A stretch of DNA of 64,000 bases, from NCBI GenBank assembly GCA_013540605.1, contig JABVCK010000020.1:62001-126000 (forward strand). Direction: 5' to 3'. Below, piece after piece: positions 9,044-18,601 of the stretch. The notes under the pieces were generated by a model, which saw only the letters and a list, made by a program, of their open reading frames with translations, was not told where the DNA came from and searched no databases. Both the position numbers and the translations under genes were made by a program. This DNA comes from Bacillota bacterium (lineage in GTDB: Bacteria > Bacillota > Clostridia > Ch29). Within the stretch, counting starts at the first letter, position 1; each line of letters starts with the position of its first letter.

Positions 9044-10030
9044 CTAGCTTTTACTATTCACAAACTTAACCGGGTCAACTACCTTGCCGTTTACATGGAC
9101 CTCAAAATGAACGTGGGGGCCTGTGCTCTGCCCTGTAGAGCCAACTCTACCTATAACCTGGCCCTTGCTCACCTTGTCGCCCACCTTCACAAGGTTTGCG
9201 CTATTATGTGCGTACACAGTCTTCAGCCCGTATCCATGACTAATTGCTATAACCTGGCCGTATCCTCCCTGCCACCCGGAGAATACCACCACTCCCTTGC
9301 CTGTCGCCTTAATCGGTGTGCCGGACTTTGCAGCAATATCAACGCCCTCATGGAACTGGTACGTTTTACTGAAGGGGTGCTTTCTTCCGCCGAACCTTGA
9401 AGTAATCTGGCCGTAAACCGGTAGAAAGGAAGGTCTTGCTTCGAGGTAGGCAAGCCTTGCATCAACATCGTTCAGCAGCGTCTCCAGTTCTTCTTCCTGT
9501 ACATCCATCTGGCTTGACAAAACATGTACGGAATCGTTCAACCAATTCACGGAACTCATCATCACCGGCTGTGCAGCTGTTTCGCTTACCATCTCAGCGG
9601 CTATTACTCCGGTTGGCCTGTTAACACCTCCCCTTGACGCAATAAGGGTGCCGTTAAACTCCTCAAGCCTCTTGTCGGCGTGGTCTTTCAGCCCCACCAT
9701 GTTCCGTACCTCACCGTCAAACTTAATCAGGTTTTCCATTTTGTCCCTTACTTCATTGCTGTAATTATAAAGGCTTGCTATCTCATTTTGCTGCCGCATA
9801 TTGTCCTCTGTCAGGTACTCGATCCGCTCCAGGGCGACATGATAGTTCTCGTTCAGAAACATGTACCCTGTGGTGGCTGCAATACTATAGGAAAGGGCAA
9901 TCGTTGTGAACAATGCCGTGGATTTTATTATGGTTTTGTTTAAACGGATCTTTTTTGCCTTTTTATCGGGGCTGGAAAAAAGCATAAGGGTTATGTGTTT
10001 GTCCTTGTTTTTGGTAAATGCCTTTTTCAT
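9044..10030 (-). CDS. M23 (LytM-type) metallopeptidase with N-terminal membrane anchor
   Basis: 328 residues. A basic cytoplasmic start (about 35 residues) leads into one membrane segment near 36-60, then a coiled-coil region (about 70-190), then the zinc peptidase domain from about 205 to the end. Metal ligands are visible in HEGVD (HxxxD) and in HVHFEVH, so the catalytic domain looks intact. The family cuts peptidoglycan cross-bridges outside the membrane; anchored forms act in growth, division or sporulation. A GGAGGT RBS precedes the ATG. It is a single-gene unit with its own terminator. The precise role is not visible. Confidence 0.92.
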   Translation of the reverse strand: MKKAFTKNKDKHITLMLFSSPDKKAKKIRLNKTIIKSTALFTTIALSYSIAATTGYMFLNENYHVALERIEYLTEDNMRQQNEIASLYNYSNEVRDKMENLIKFDGEVRNMVGLKDHADKRLEEFNGTLIASRGGVNRPTGVIAAEMVSETAAQPVMMSSVNWLNDSVHVLSSQMDVQEEELETLLNDVDARLAYLEARPSFLPVYGQITSRFGGRKHPFSKTYQFHEGVDIAAKSGTPIKATGKGVVVFSGWQGGYGQVIAISHGYGLKTVYAHNSANLVKVGDKVSKGQVIGRVGSTGQSTGPHVHFEVHVNGKVVDPVKFVNSKS

Positions 10031-10151
10031 GTTTACCTCCGGAAATGAAAATCAAACGGGAAGAACTATCCATTTTAAATATTGGACAAGTATTCTGGGA
10101 ATCCTCTAGAAATAAATGTAAATATGATTTTTTTTGAATTGAAAAATATGT

Positions 10152-10229
10152 TGGTGGGGCGAACAGGGATCGAACCTGCGAAACCTCTACCATGTCAAGG
10201 TAGCGCTCTCCCAACTGAGCTATCGCCCC
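10152..10229 (-). tRNA. tRNA-Val (GAC)
   Basis: Complete cloverleaf on the minus strand: acceptor GGGGCGA, D arm with AGCTCAGTTGGGAGAGC, anticodon stem CTACC/GGTAG with loop TTGACAT (anticodon GAC), T arm GGTTCGATCC and encoded CCA at 10154-10152. Confidence 0.97.
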
Positions 10230-10234
10230 GAATA

Positions 10235-10308
10235 TGGAGCGGGTAACGGGAATCGAACCCGCACCGCCGGCTTGGGAAGCCGGTGCTCTGCCATTGAGCT
10301 ATACCCGC
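10235..10308 (-). tRNA. tRNA-Gly (CCC)
   Basis: Complete cloverleaf on the minus strand: acceptor GCGGGTA, anticodon stem CCGGC/GCCGG with loop TTCCCAA (anticodon CCC), T arm GGGTTCGATTCCC and encoded CCA. It lies five bases from tRNA-Val and is probably cotranscribed with it. Confidence 0.97.
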
Positions 10309-10411
10309 ATTAACCGCGTATTTATATTATAACTTCTTTTATCTTTATTATCAATATTATTATTTGTCAAATATTATACTTAAGCGGTTTCAAAATTGCG
10401 CGCCGCACCCT

Positions 10412-10440
10412 TTGACAAAATTCCTTATTTGATGCATAAT
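10412..10440 (+). promoter_or_regulatory. Sigma-A promoter of the FMN riboswitch/ribU unit
   Basis: TTGACA (10412-10417), a 17-base spacer, then CATAAT (10435-10440). The riboswitch starts about 28 bases further on. Confidence 0.8.
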
Positions 10441-10467
10441 ATTATAGTAAACAAATATATTTATTAT

Positions 10468-10583
10468 GTATCTTCGGGGCAGGGTGAAATTCCCTACCGG
10501 CGGTAAAGCCCGCGAGTTGCCTTGGCAATTGACCCGGTGAGATTCCGGAGCCGACAGTTACAGTCTGGATGGGAGAAGATACG
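10468..10583 (+). promoter_or_regulatory. FMN riboswitch (RFN element)
   Basis: Closing stem GTATCTTC/GAAGATAC at 10468-10475 and 10576-10583 encloses the conserved RFN signature: GGGGCAGGGTGAAATTCCC, ACCGGCGGTAAAGCCCGCGAG, and CCGGTGAGATTCCGGAGCC. It binds FMN and is followed by an intrinsic terminator before a riboflavin transporter gene, so FMN excess should stop transcription. Confidence 0.97.
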
Positions 10584-10607
10584 AGGATGCCTGTATTTTG
10601 CATTCAG

Positions 10608-10634
10608 CCCCGGAGATTCCGGGGTTTTTTATTT
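10608..10634 (+). terminator. Riboswitch-controlled terminator
   Basis: CCCCGGA/TCCGGGG hairpin followed by a long T run, 25 bases behind the RFN element and before ribU. This is the expression platform. Confidence 0.9.
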
Positions 10635-10655
10635 ATTACAAGGGAGGTTAAGAAA

Positions 10656-11243
10656 ATGAATAAAAAATCAGTCACAGCAAATTTAACAAAAATATCGCTG
10701 CTTGGAGTAATCGGCTTCATCATCATGTACATCGAGTTTCCCATCCCGCTTTTCCCGGTGTTTTTGAAGCTTGATTTAAGCGACATGCCTGCGCTTCTGG
10801 GAGCCTTTGCAATAGGTCCTGTAGCCGGGGTACTGGTTGAAGTGGTGAAAAACGTTTTTCATCTGGTCTTTAAGTGGGGAATGGATTCCCCTGTGGGAGA
10901 ACTGGCAAACTTTATCGTCGGTTCATCCTTTGTTTTTACTGCGGGCCTGATCTACAGCAAAAATAAAACCCGGGCTACCGCAATAAAATCCATGGCTGCC
11001 GCAACCGTTGTTATGGGTATTGTCGGCGGGTTGGCAAACTATTATATTCTCATTCCCTTTTACTCGAAACTGTTTCCCCTGGATGTAATCATAGATATGG
11101 GCAAGCAGGCGAATTCCGCGGTCGTTGACTTGAAATCGCTGGTCATATACGGAATTGTACCGTTCAACCTGCTAAAGGGACTGGTCCTTTCAGCTATTAC
11201 CTTCATGGTATATAAACACCTTTCCGGCATACTTCACAGGTAA
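10656..11243 (+). CDS. ribU: Riboflavin ECF transporter, substrate-binding S component
   Basis: 195 residues from the ATG at 10656, which follows GGGAGG; an upstream in-frame extension to 10569 lies inside the riboswitch and is not used. The protein is hydrophobic with about six membrane segments and opens with the ECF S-component pattern (GVIGFIIMYIEFPIPLFP and LDLSDMPALLGAFAIGP). RibU binds riboflavin and works with the shared energising module EcfT-EcfA-EcfA' encoded elsewhere. Position directly behind the FMN riboswitch strongly supports the substrate. Confidence 0.93.
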   Translation: MNKKSVTANLTKISLLGVIGFIIMYIEFPIPLFPVFLKLDLSDMPALLGAFAIGPVAGVLVEVVKNVFHLVFKWGMDSPVGELANFIVGSSFVFTAGLIYSKNKTRATAIKSMAAATVVMGIVGGLANYYILIPFYSKLFPLDVIIDMGKQANSAVVDLKSLVIYGIVPFNLLKGLVLSAITFMVYKHLSGILHR

Positions 11244-11254
11244 TTCCGTTACGC

Positions 11255-11305
11255 TTTACCATAGTTTACCATAGTTTACCATGAAGGAATTATCCTAATG
11301 GTAAA
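11255..11305 (+). repeat. Three 10-bp tandem repeats with an inverted partner
   Basis: TTTACCATAG is repeated three times (11255-11284, the last copy ending GA) directly behind ribU, and ATGGTAAAG about 12 bases further is complementary to the CTTTACCAT unit. The region could fold into a hairpin. No T run follows, so it is not a clear terminator; it may be a protein-binding array ahead of the lipoprotein gene. Confidence 0.6.
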
Positions 11306-11347
11306 GAATACTATATAGTAAACATTGTCCGGGATGGAGGTAAATGC

Positions 11348-11956
11348 ATGAGGCTTATATTCAGGCCCGCCTTAGTGGCTGCACTGTCATTGGTTGTATT
11401 TATTGTGGCATCCTGCTCACATGAAGGCGGTGACCAGCTGGAAAGGATTGAGCGGCTTGGTTCCTGGGAAAAAAAAGAAGCCGCCTACAAGGATATTGTA
11501 AGCAGTTCCGGCGACAGAATCCTGGTATCCAGGGCAATATTTTCACTGGTCGAGGGATACCTGGAACAGGGTAAAAGAGCCGATGCCGAAACCTATTACG
11601 GCAAGCTAAAATCTACAACCCGTCCGACAAACGATGAGATTGAAAAGGCTGAGATTTATACCATTGCGTCCAGGGCTGCCGGGATCCTTGCGGAATCCTA
11701 TATGAGAAGTATGGACTATTTCAAAGCATCGGGTTATATTGAGGAAGAGATAAATTTCCTGGAAAGCTTCAATCAAAACATTTCAGACCAACTGCTGGTG
11801 TTGATTGATCTTCACACCAAGACCTGCAGCTATGACAAAGCTTTGGCTGTGTTTGACAAATGGTCCAACCTTTACGGGGATGCTTTTCCGGAACTTGCGG
11901 AAGCGACTAAAAGCAAGCTTATTGACAGTACCAATATAAGCGAAGTGGGAACCTGA
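11348..11956 (+). CDS. Predicted lipoprotein, helical/TPR-like
   Basis: 202 residues behind a GGAGGT RBS. The N-terminus is a lipoprotein signal (MRLIFRPALVAALSLVV, then lipobox VASC with Cys23). The mature part is helical and rich in Glu, Lys and Ala, with alternating helices of TPR-like spacing (GYLEQGKRADAETYYGKL; SRAAGILAESYMRSMDYFKA). It would be anchored outside the membrane and probably binds a partner. No catalytic motif is visible. It precedes a strong hairpin terminator, and the next gene is on the same strand but separated by over 300 bases. I do not recognise a named family. Confidence 0.75.
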   Translation: MRLIFRPALVAALSLVVFIVASCSHEGGDQLERIERLGSWEKKEAAYKDIVSSSGDRILVSRAIFSLVEGYLEQGKRADAETYYGKLKSTTRPTNDEIEKAEIYTIASRAAGILAESYMRSMDYFKASGYIEEEINFLESFNQNISDQLLVLIDLHTKTCSYDKALAVFDKWSNLYGDAFPELAEATKSKLIDSTNISEVGT

Positions 11957-12045
11957 CGGTTTAATTAGCTCCCGTTGGGAACTCACCCGGGGAACAAAGC
12001 ATCACAGACAGCGTCTAAGGATTATGTAAAACACAATTTTATTTT

Positions 12046-12110
12046 ATGGGCAGGTAAATACGAAAGCGATACTCCCTTCCCAATTCGCTTCCGTAACCTG
12101 CCCATTTTTT
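12046..12110 (+). terminator. Long hairpin terminator behind the lipoprotein gene
   Basis: ATGGGCAGGT (12046) pairs with ACCTGCCCAT (12095-12104), the inner part pairs partly as well (GAAAGCGA/TCGCTTCC), and a TTTTTT run follows. The stretch 11957-12276 holds no other gene that I can support. Confidence 0.8.
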
Positions 12111-12276
12111 ATTGCATAAAAAAGTATGCTTTCTTATGCAACGCCTTCGCCCGCCGAAGGCACAGCGCATACACGCGTTAATCCTATATGATATAATAAT
12201 AGGAGAGATAGAAAAAAGGCTCAGATGCAGGTATAATACACATAAGAAATCAACTAGAGGTCCGGGGAGGAATAAT

Positions 12277-15200
12277 ATGAGCACTTCTTTATCCAATCAG
12301 CTTTATAACAGAGTCTTGGATGCTGTTTCAAAACATATGGCAAGCTATCCTCTGGCCGACCGTTTGTCGGTTGAGAAACACGTGAATTCAGCGCAGTTCA
12401 TCAACGATGTGGCTTCAATCGTCAGCGGCAAGGACTACAGTTGCGCCGGAGTTCTAGGCTTATGCCGCAGTTTACTTGATGAAATTGCAGGAAGCGATGC
12501 GCCGGAGGACTGGTTGAATTATATATATCAATTCACAGTGGACATGTCTTTTCCCCAGGCACGGGAGATAGCGCTTAAGAAAAGCCTGGATAAAGCCTGC
12601 AGCTTGTATCTTGTTGTGTTAAGGGAGATTTGCGAATTTCAGAAAATCTCCAATGATGGCACATGGCAGAGTGCGTATCCCCTTCTGTTCCTTACCGACA
12701 GCGAGCGGGAGGCCCTGGAAAATCCATCCGAATACAGCCAGTTTATCAAAGCGTTCAAGGACGAATATATATACGAGATGATGAAACTAAACCAGGAGGT
12801 GCTGGGGCATAATACCCTTGACCATGTATGCGGCGTACATCACCTCGCGCTATCAATTGCCCGGCAGCTCCTCGCCCTCGGGCTTCCCCTCGACCTGGGA
12901 AGGGTATCGGGTGCAGCGGCGGGCCATGATATAGGAAAATACGGGTGCAAAGGCTCAGAGCTGAAGAGGGTTCCTTACCTTCATTATTACTATACCGACT
13001 TATGGTTCAGAAAGCATGACATCGTATACATCCGGAACATTGCCCTTAACCATTCCACCTGGGATTTGGAAATCGAAAACCTGCCTCTGGAATCCCTGCT
13101 GCTGATATATTCGGATTTCCGGGTGAAAAGAAATGGCGCGGGAAACATGCATATATTTTCCCTCGATGAATCCTTTGATATTGTGCTGGGTAAGCTGGAT
13201 AACGTAAATGAAGCTAAAGAGAAGAGATACCGTAGGGTTTTTGCCAAGCTGAAGGACTTCGAGGATTATATGGTTCACCTGGGAATACGGCTGAACGGCG
13301 ATGATACAGAATTACACGGGCCCCAACGGGAGACATCAGAAAAACACTACTCTCTGATGCATGGGGACGAGGTTGTCAAAAGTCTTAAGAACCTTTCAAT
13401 ATATCACAATATAAACCTCATGTATAAACTGAGGGATGAATCATCGCTTAACACAATCCTGGAGTCCGCCAGGAGCGAGAAAAACTGGAAAAACCTCAGG
13501 GAATACCTCAGAATATTCGAAGAATACTCAACCTACCTTACCCAGAAGCAAAAACTCATCACCCTTAAGTTCCTTTACGAAAACCTGATACACCCGGAGG
13601 ATGATATAAGAAGGCACTGCAGTGAGTTGATAGGGGCGCTGATCGCCACCTTTGACGAGGAATACAGAAAGGAAGTTCCGGCTGACGCAGACGTAGGGTC
13701 TCCTGAAATCACCAGCTGTGAACTCCTTGACCGGTACATGGATGCCTTTATTAACCCTGACCATAGGATAATCCCTGCCCACAGGTTGTGGATAGGCTAC
13801 GGGCTGGGTACCATGGTGGCATCGCTGTTCTTGAACTGCAAAAAAAGTATGGTCAACAGTTATATTAGAGTGATTCTCAAATACTACAGCGGCAGTCTTC
13901 CCTGGAAAAGCGGCGCACGGTTATACCTCCTGGAAGCGGCTAAGTTCATACCAGCATCATGCGAAGAAGGTGCTGCCGGGATGCTATTGGATTTTATTTT
14001 AAATATTCTTGGCAGCGATGATGCCAATCTGAAACTCTCCGCCCTGGATGCCCTGTGCAGGATTTTACCCGGTCTTTCTTATGGCCCTGAACAGGCTGAG
14101 CAATTGAAAAGCCTGCTCGTTGAGGATATTAAACCATCGGAATCACCGGCGGAGAACTATCTTAAACTGAAGCTGGCAAGAACACTCGGTGCGGAAGCCC
14201 AAACAATTGATAAACTTGAAAGCTTATGCTGTGAAGATAGAAAAAAAATATCGGACATTTTCCTGAGCAATCTTAAAACAGCAACCCACAGAGCAACCAA
14301 AAAAGTGCAGGTAGAGCTGCTCCTGGATTACTCCCTGTCAAAGGACGAGGGAAACGCCCTATACACAGCAATGCACTTTTGCAACCTTATTAAAGTAAGC
14401 CCGGTGGAAGATGTAAGGATCGCAGCGGGGGAAGCACTGGTAAAGCTTACTCCCCACCTATCCCTGGAGCAGCGAAACGATATTGCCATTGAACTTCTGC
14501 GCGCCCTTGAGATAGAAGGCTACCAGTTCACCAAATATATACCCTACTATCTCGGGCAGATTATTCTCTACCTTCAGCCCATCGAGCTTGACGAAGTACT
14601 GGACGATTTGATTGAAAAGATCAAGCAGTCCGGGCCTCAGATAAACTCTCTGCTTTTGAAAACCCTGGGGGTGACCGTATCCAATTATACAAAGTACAGG
14701 GAATTGTTCCCCCTGGATAACCCGTCCAATGAGAGAAGGCTGATAAGAATACTTGGAATTCTCCTGAACGGCCTTGTGAACTATAACCTGCAGATAAAGC
14801 AGGTTGCTTTCAGCGTTCTCGGCAAGGATATTTTTGGTTCACGGGCTCTTGACCTGGAGCAGAAAAAACATATATTTAACCTGACATCAAAAAAGATACT
14901 GACACTGCTGACCGACAGCAAGGATGAGGAACTGCTTTTTCTTACAAATTCCTCGGGCCTTAACCATATGTACAGGTTTATCTCGGATTATTCCTTTTTC
15001 AACGGGAAAATGGACCTAGAATATCCCGATAGAATAGCGTTCTTCCCCGGTACCTTTGACCCATTCTCCCTCAGTCATAAGGAAATAACCAAGGAAATTC
15101 GGAATATGGGGTTCGAAGTATACCTTGCGATAGACGAGTTTTCCTGGTCCAAAAGGACACAGCCCCACCTGATACGCAGGGACATAATAAACATGTCCAT

Positions 15201-17160
15201 AGCCGATGAACTCAACATATACCTTTTCCCGGAAGATATTCCGATAAACATAGCAAACCCCTGTGATTTGGCCACACTGAAGCAGAGCTTCCCCAACTCC
15301 AAGGTTTATATAGTTGTGGGAAGCGATGTGGTGCTCCACGCTTCCGGGTATAGGGCTTCCAAGGAAGAAAACTCTATACACCACTTCCCGCATATCATTT
15401 TCGACCGGCACAGCATTCACTCTTCTGAAGAGGATGACCGGAAGCTGGACCGGGAGATAGGCAAGTTGGAGGGAGAAATAATCCGGTTGTCCCTGCCTCC
15501 ACAGTATGAAGATATAAGCTCGACACAGATCAGGAACTATATAGATGAAAACAGGGATATATCGATACTGGTGGACCCCCTTGCTCAAAAATTCATCTAT
15601 AAAAACGGACTGTACAGGAGGGAGCCGCAGTATAAAACTTTGGTACAGCCTGTGTCGGTCGATGTGGAGATTGTAAATGAGCTTACACCTACCCTCATGG
15701 AGAAGCTGGCGTGTCAGTTTTTTGCCAACCGGGAAGAGGCCCTGGAAAGGCTTACCCAGTTTTCCCGCAAGCTCAATCCAAGGATTCTCCTGTTAAAGGA
15801 CCTGAGCGCAGGCGGTAGGATACTGGGATTCTCCGCGTTTCACTGGGTTAGACTTAGCATGCTTTTCAGTGAGTTTCAGAACAATATGGTTTCGGAGCAT
15901 ATCAGGGATAACGCAGTGGGAAGAATACTCGTAATGGACGGCATCTTTGCGGAAAGAAACCCGGGCATAGAAAATCTTGAACAGGTGATACTGACCGAAA
16001 CCTTAACATACTGCCTTACCAAAGACTACAACTATGCGGTTTTCAAAAATGCGATACAAAGCTATTCGTCGCCTTCCATGGGAGAAATTCTGGAGCTCCA
16101 GGGATTCCAGAGAATGATATTCGGGCATGAAAAGGAACCTATATATATAGTTAATATGAGCGCACCCTGTACTTTGAATTTGGACTGCGATACGGTAATA
16201 AAGGAACCCTTCAGAGGCCTGCCGGCGGTTAAGGATGCAATACACCGTGCCAGGCAGAGGCTGCAGAGGGCTTTGGCAGGCCTCTATCCGGGTCAGCTTA
16301 TTCTCTCCTTCGACAGGAATATGCTTCACCAAACCCTGGTCAAGAAGATATGCGCTGAGAACGAAGTGGATACAACCGTTCACTATCCTCGCAACCTCGG
16401 ACCGGCGATGTGCGTACCCTTTGGAACAATACTCAACAACCAGGTGGTGCCTAACACGGTGACCAAGTCAATGCATACCGAAAAGCTGTTCCGGCCGGAT
16501 ATGAGAAGCTTCACCATAGGACCTTTTCCATATTACCTTGACCTGGATGTGCAGATTAGGATGCTCCGGTCTTTCAACAGACCGGTAATACTCGTTGATG
16601 ATCTGCTCAACAAGGGCTACAGGATTAAAGCCCTGGACCCCCTGATAAAAAAGGAAGGCCTGGATGTGAGAAAGATAATCGTCGGGATATTATCAGGCCG
16701 CGGTAAAGAGCTGATGGACATACAGAACAGGGAGGTTGACAGCGCCTATTTCGTGCCCAGGCTGAAGGCATGGTTCAATGAAAGTTCAATGTATCCGTTC
16801 ATTGGAGGAGACTCCCTCTGGAGGGGGGTTTATCCGCAGTGGAACCTGATTCCATCGATCAACCTCATTATGCCCTATACTTCCCCCACCTTCATCAGCG
16901 ATGCCTCCAGCGAAGCCCTTTATCATCTTTCATGTACCTGCATAGAAAATGCAATCGATATAATCACAACCCTTGAGGAGGAATATCAATATTACAACGA
17001 AAGGGCCCTCACCCTTGATCTTTTGGGTGAAGTGATAAATCCCCCCAGGTGCCCCGACCATGGAAACAATATGATGTACGACCTGACCCTGAATCCATCC
17101 GGATACCTGTACAACGATCTGGAACTGCTTAAGCGCCTCCAGAAAATAATAGTCAAATAA
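12277..17160 (+). CDS. Giant fusion: HD domain, HEAT-like repeats, NadD-like nucleotidyltransferase, GNAT-like and phosphoribosyltransferase-like regions
   Basis: 1,627 residues from the ATG at 12277 behind GGGGAGG; an in-frame upstream ATG at 12112 overlaps the previous terminator. Visible order: an HD phosphohydrolase-type domain (His at 176 in GHNTLDH, HD at about 217 in AAGHDIGKYG, a later NHS near 258); a long helical region with HEAT-like spacing (about 380-900); a nucleotidyltransferase of the NadD family with GTFDPFSLSH near 922 and SSTQIR near 1083; a GNAT-like stretch (about 1125-1290) with GRILGFSAFHW; and a phosphoribosyltransferase-like fold (about 1310-1510) with VILVDDLLNKGY near 1438. 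All motifs look intact. The combination suggests a single protein acting on nucleotides or NAD precursors, but no function is known to me. It is monocistronic. Confidence 0.9.
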   Translation: MSTSLSNQLYNRVLDAVSKHMASYPLADRLSVEKHVNSAQFINDVASIVSGKDYSCAGVLGLCRSLLDEIAGSDAPEDWLNYIYQFTVDMSFPQAREIALKKSLDKACSLYLVVLREICEFQKISNDGTWQSAYPLLFLTDSEREALENPSEYSQFIKAFKDEYIYEMMKLNQEVLGHNTLDHVCGVHHLALSIARQLLALGLPLDLGRVSGAAAGHDIGKYGCKGSELKRVPYLHYYYTDLWFRKHDIVYIRNIALNHSTWDLEIENLPLESLLLIYSDFRVKRNGAGNMHIFSLDESFDIVLGKLDNVNEAKEKRYRRVFAKLKDFEDYMVHLGIRLNGDDTELHGPQRETSEKHYSLMHGDEVVKSLKNLSIYHNINLMYKLRDESSLNTILESARSEKNWKNLREYLRIFEEYSTYLTQKQKLITLKFLYENLIHPEDDIRRHCSELIGALIATFDEEYRKEVPADADVGSPEITSCELLDRYMDAFINPDHRIIPAHRLWIGYGLGTMVASLFLNCKKSMVNSYIRVILKYYSGSLPWKSGARLYLLEAAKFIPASCEEGAAGMLLDFILNILGSDDANLKLSALDALCRILPGLSYGPEQAEQLKSLLVEDIKPSESPAENYLKLKLARTLGAEAQTIDKLESLCCEDRKKISDIFLSNLKTATHRATKKVQVELLLDYSLSKDEGNALYTAMHFCNLIKVSPVEDVRIAAGEALVKLTPHLSLEQRNDIAIELLRALEIEGYQFTKYIPYYLGQIILYLQPIELDEVLDDLIEKIKQSGPQINSLLLKTLGVTVSNYTKYRELFPLDNPSNERRLIRILGILLNGLVNYNLQIKQVAFSVLGKDIFGSRALDLEQKKHIFNLTSKKILTLLTDSKDEELLFLTNSSGLNHMYRFISDYSFFNGKMDLEYPDRIAFFPGTFDPFSLSHKEITKEIRNMGFEVYLAIDEFSWSKRTQPHLIRRDIINMSIADELNIYLFPEDIPINIANPCDLATLKQSFPNSKVYIVVGSDVVLHASGYRASKEENSIHHFPHIIFDRHSIHSSEEDDRKLDREIGKLEGEIIRLSLPPQYEDISSTQIRNYIDENRDISILVDPLAQKFIYKNGLYRREPQYKTLVQPVSVDVEIVNELTPTLMEKLACQFFANREEALERLTQFSRKLNPRILLLKDLSAGGRILGFSAFHWVRLSMLFSEFQNNMVSEHIRDNAVGRILVMDGIFAERNPGIENLEQVILTETLTYCLTKDYNYAVFKNAIQSYSSPSMGEILELQGFQRMIFGHEKEPIYIVNMSAPCTLNLDCDTVIKEPFRGLPAVKDAIHRARQRLQRALAGLYPGQLILSFDRNMLHQTLVKKICAENEVDTTVHYPRNLGPAMCVPFGTILNNQVVPNTVTKSMHTEKLFRPDMRSFTIGPFPYYLDLDVQIRMLRSFNRPVILVDDLLNKGYRIKALDPLIKKEGLDVRKIIVGILSGRGKELMDIQNREVDSAYFVPRLKAWFNESSMYPFIGGDSLWRGVYPQWNLIPSINLIMPYTSPTFISDASSEALYHLSCTCIENAIDIITTLEEEYQYYNERALTLDLLGEVINPPRCPDHGNNMMYDLTLNPSGYLYNDLELLKRLQKIIVK

Positions 17161-17161
17161 C

Positions 17162-17207
17162 AGCAGTAATTGAATAAGGGGCATAAACCCCTTATTCAAT
17201 TACTGCT
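17162..17207. terminator. Bidirectional terminator between convergent genes
   Basis: A perfect 20-bp inverted repeat (AGCAGTAATTGAATAAGGGG and its complement, 17162-17181 and 17188-17207) with a 6-base loop lies between the giant gene and amt, which face each other. It has no classical long T run, but its position and perfection fit a shared transcription end. Confidence 0.7.
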
Positions 17208-17241
17208 AACATCCTGTTGAATTTTGTCTCTAATTATTTAA

Positions 17242-18504
17242 TTAGCTGAAGCTATGTGCGTGCACACCCCTGATTTCGAAATCCGCATAACCGTCAATAC
17301 CGTGTTCCTCCATGTCCAGCCCAAGCTCTTCTTCTTTCTGATTTACCCTGAGTCCAACCGTTGCCTTGATGCCGCTGAACAACAGGTATGTTGTCGCCAG
17401 TGTCCATATGGCTATTGTAATAACTCCAGCCGCTTGGACTAAGAGCAGCATTGCTCCGCCGCCGTACAGCAGTCCGCCTTCCAGAGCAAATATGCCCACC
17501 GCAATGGTGCCGGCCGCACCGCAAAGGCCGTGTACCGTCACTGCACCAACCGGATCATCAACCTTCAGAACCCTATCTATAAATGCAGCTCCGAACACAA
17601 CTATAAAACCGGCTAAAAAGCCTATCGCAACTGCACCGCCTGCGCTCACTATATCGGTTCCCGCGGTGATTGCGACCAAACCCCCAAGGGCTCCGTTCAA
17701 TGTTATGCCTACGTCGGGTTTGCCGTTTTTTACCCATGTAATTACCATTGCAGTCACAGCGGCCATTGCAGCCGCCAGATTTGTGGTTACAAATATGTGG
17801 GAAATACTATCAGCATCCATGCCCGATAGAGTAGACCCCGGATTAAAGCCAAACCACCCAAACCACAGTATAAATACCCCAAGGGCGCCTAAGGTTATGC
17901 TGTGGCCCGGAATGGTTACTGTTTTACCGTCTTTGGTATATTTGCCCATTCTTGGACCCACAATCCATGCACCTATAAGGGCTGACCATCCTCCAACCGA
18001 ATGAACCACTGTGGAGCCTGCAAAATCATGAAAGCCCAGGCTGCTCAGCCAGCCGCCTCCCCAGGCCCAGTGTCCCACTATCGGATAAATAACCGCACTT
18101 ATGAAAAAGCTGTATATCAGGTACGAAATGAACTTGGTTCTCTCCGCCATGGCTCCCGACACAATGGTCGCGGCAGTAGCGCAAAAAACCGTCTGGAAAA
18201 TAAGGAATGCTTCCTTTGAGATACCCAGTCCCAAATGTTCAAAGTTCCCGGATGAGAATAAATTGATTTCCCCGATAAGCCCCCCTTTAGAAACTCCGAA
18301 CATAATACTAAACCCCAAAAACCAGAATACCAAAGATCCTACGGCAAAATCCATAAGATTCTTCATAATAATGTTTCCCGCATTTTTGGCCCTTGTAAAA
18401 CCCGTCTCAACCATAGCAAAACCGGCTTGCATAAAGAATACCAATGCGGATGCTATCAATACCCATATGGTGTCGATCGCCTTGCCAATTTCAAGTAAAC
18501 TCAT
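17242..18504 (-). CDS. amt: Ammonium transporter Amt
   Basis: 420 residues behind GAGGAGGT. About eleven membrane segments with Amt hallmarks: FFMQAGFAMVETGFTRAKN near the start, DFAGSTVVHSVGGWSALIGAWIVGPR in the middle with one pore-type His, and later VTVHGLCGAAGTIAVGIFA with another His. It moves ammonium across the membrane. The C-terminal tail, usually the PII contact, is present. The gene diverges from the glutamate synthase genes, so ammonium entry and assimilation lie side by side. Expression appears to pass through an attenuator in the 180-base leader. No PII (glnK) gene is adjacent. Confidence 0.95.
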   Translation of the reverse strand: MSLLEIGKAIDTIWVLIASALVFFMQAGFAMVETGFTRAKNAGNIIMKNLMDFAVGSLVFWFLGFSIMFGVSKGGLIGEINLFSSGNFEHLGLGISKEAFLIFQTVFCATAATIVSGAMAERTKFISYLIYSFFISAVIYPIVGHWAWGGGWLSSLGFHDFAGSTVVHSVGGWSALIGAWIVGPRMGKYTKDGKTVTIPGHSITLGALGVFILWFGWFGFNPGSTLSGMDADSISHIFVTTNLAAAMAAVTAMVITWVKNGKPDVGITLNGALGGLVAITAGTDIVSAGGAVAIGFLAGFIVVFGAAFIDRVLKVDDPVGAVTVHGLCGAAGTIAVGIFALEGGLLYGGGAMLLLVQAAGVITIAIWTLATTYLLFSGIKATVGLRVNQKEEELGLDMEEHGIDGYADFEIRGVHAHSFS

Positions 18505-18601
18505 TTATAGACCTCCTCGTAATAATAATTGTACTTGAATTATGCCAAATTTTTTAGCAGCACATTATAGCCTTCCTCCTCTCATGCTTCAGCGGTAAAA
18601 T

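Noticed and set aside
11957-12045. Possible riboswitch behind the lipoprotein gene
   Set aside because: Some GC-rich words suggest structure, but I could match no known riboswitch class and the downstream hairpin is a simple terminator.
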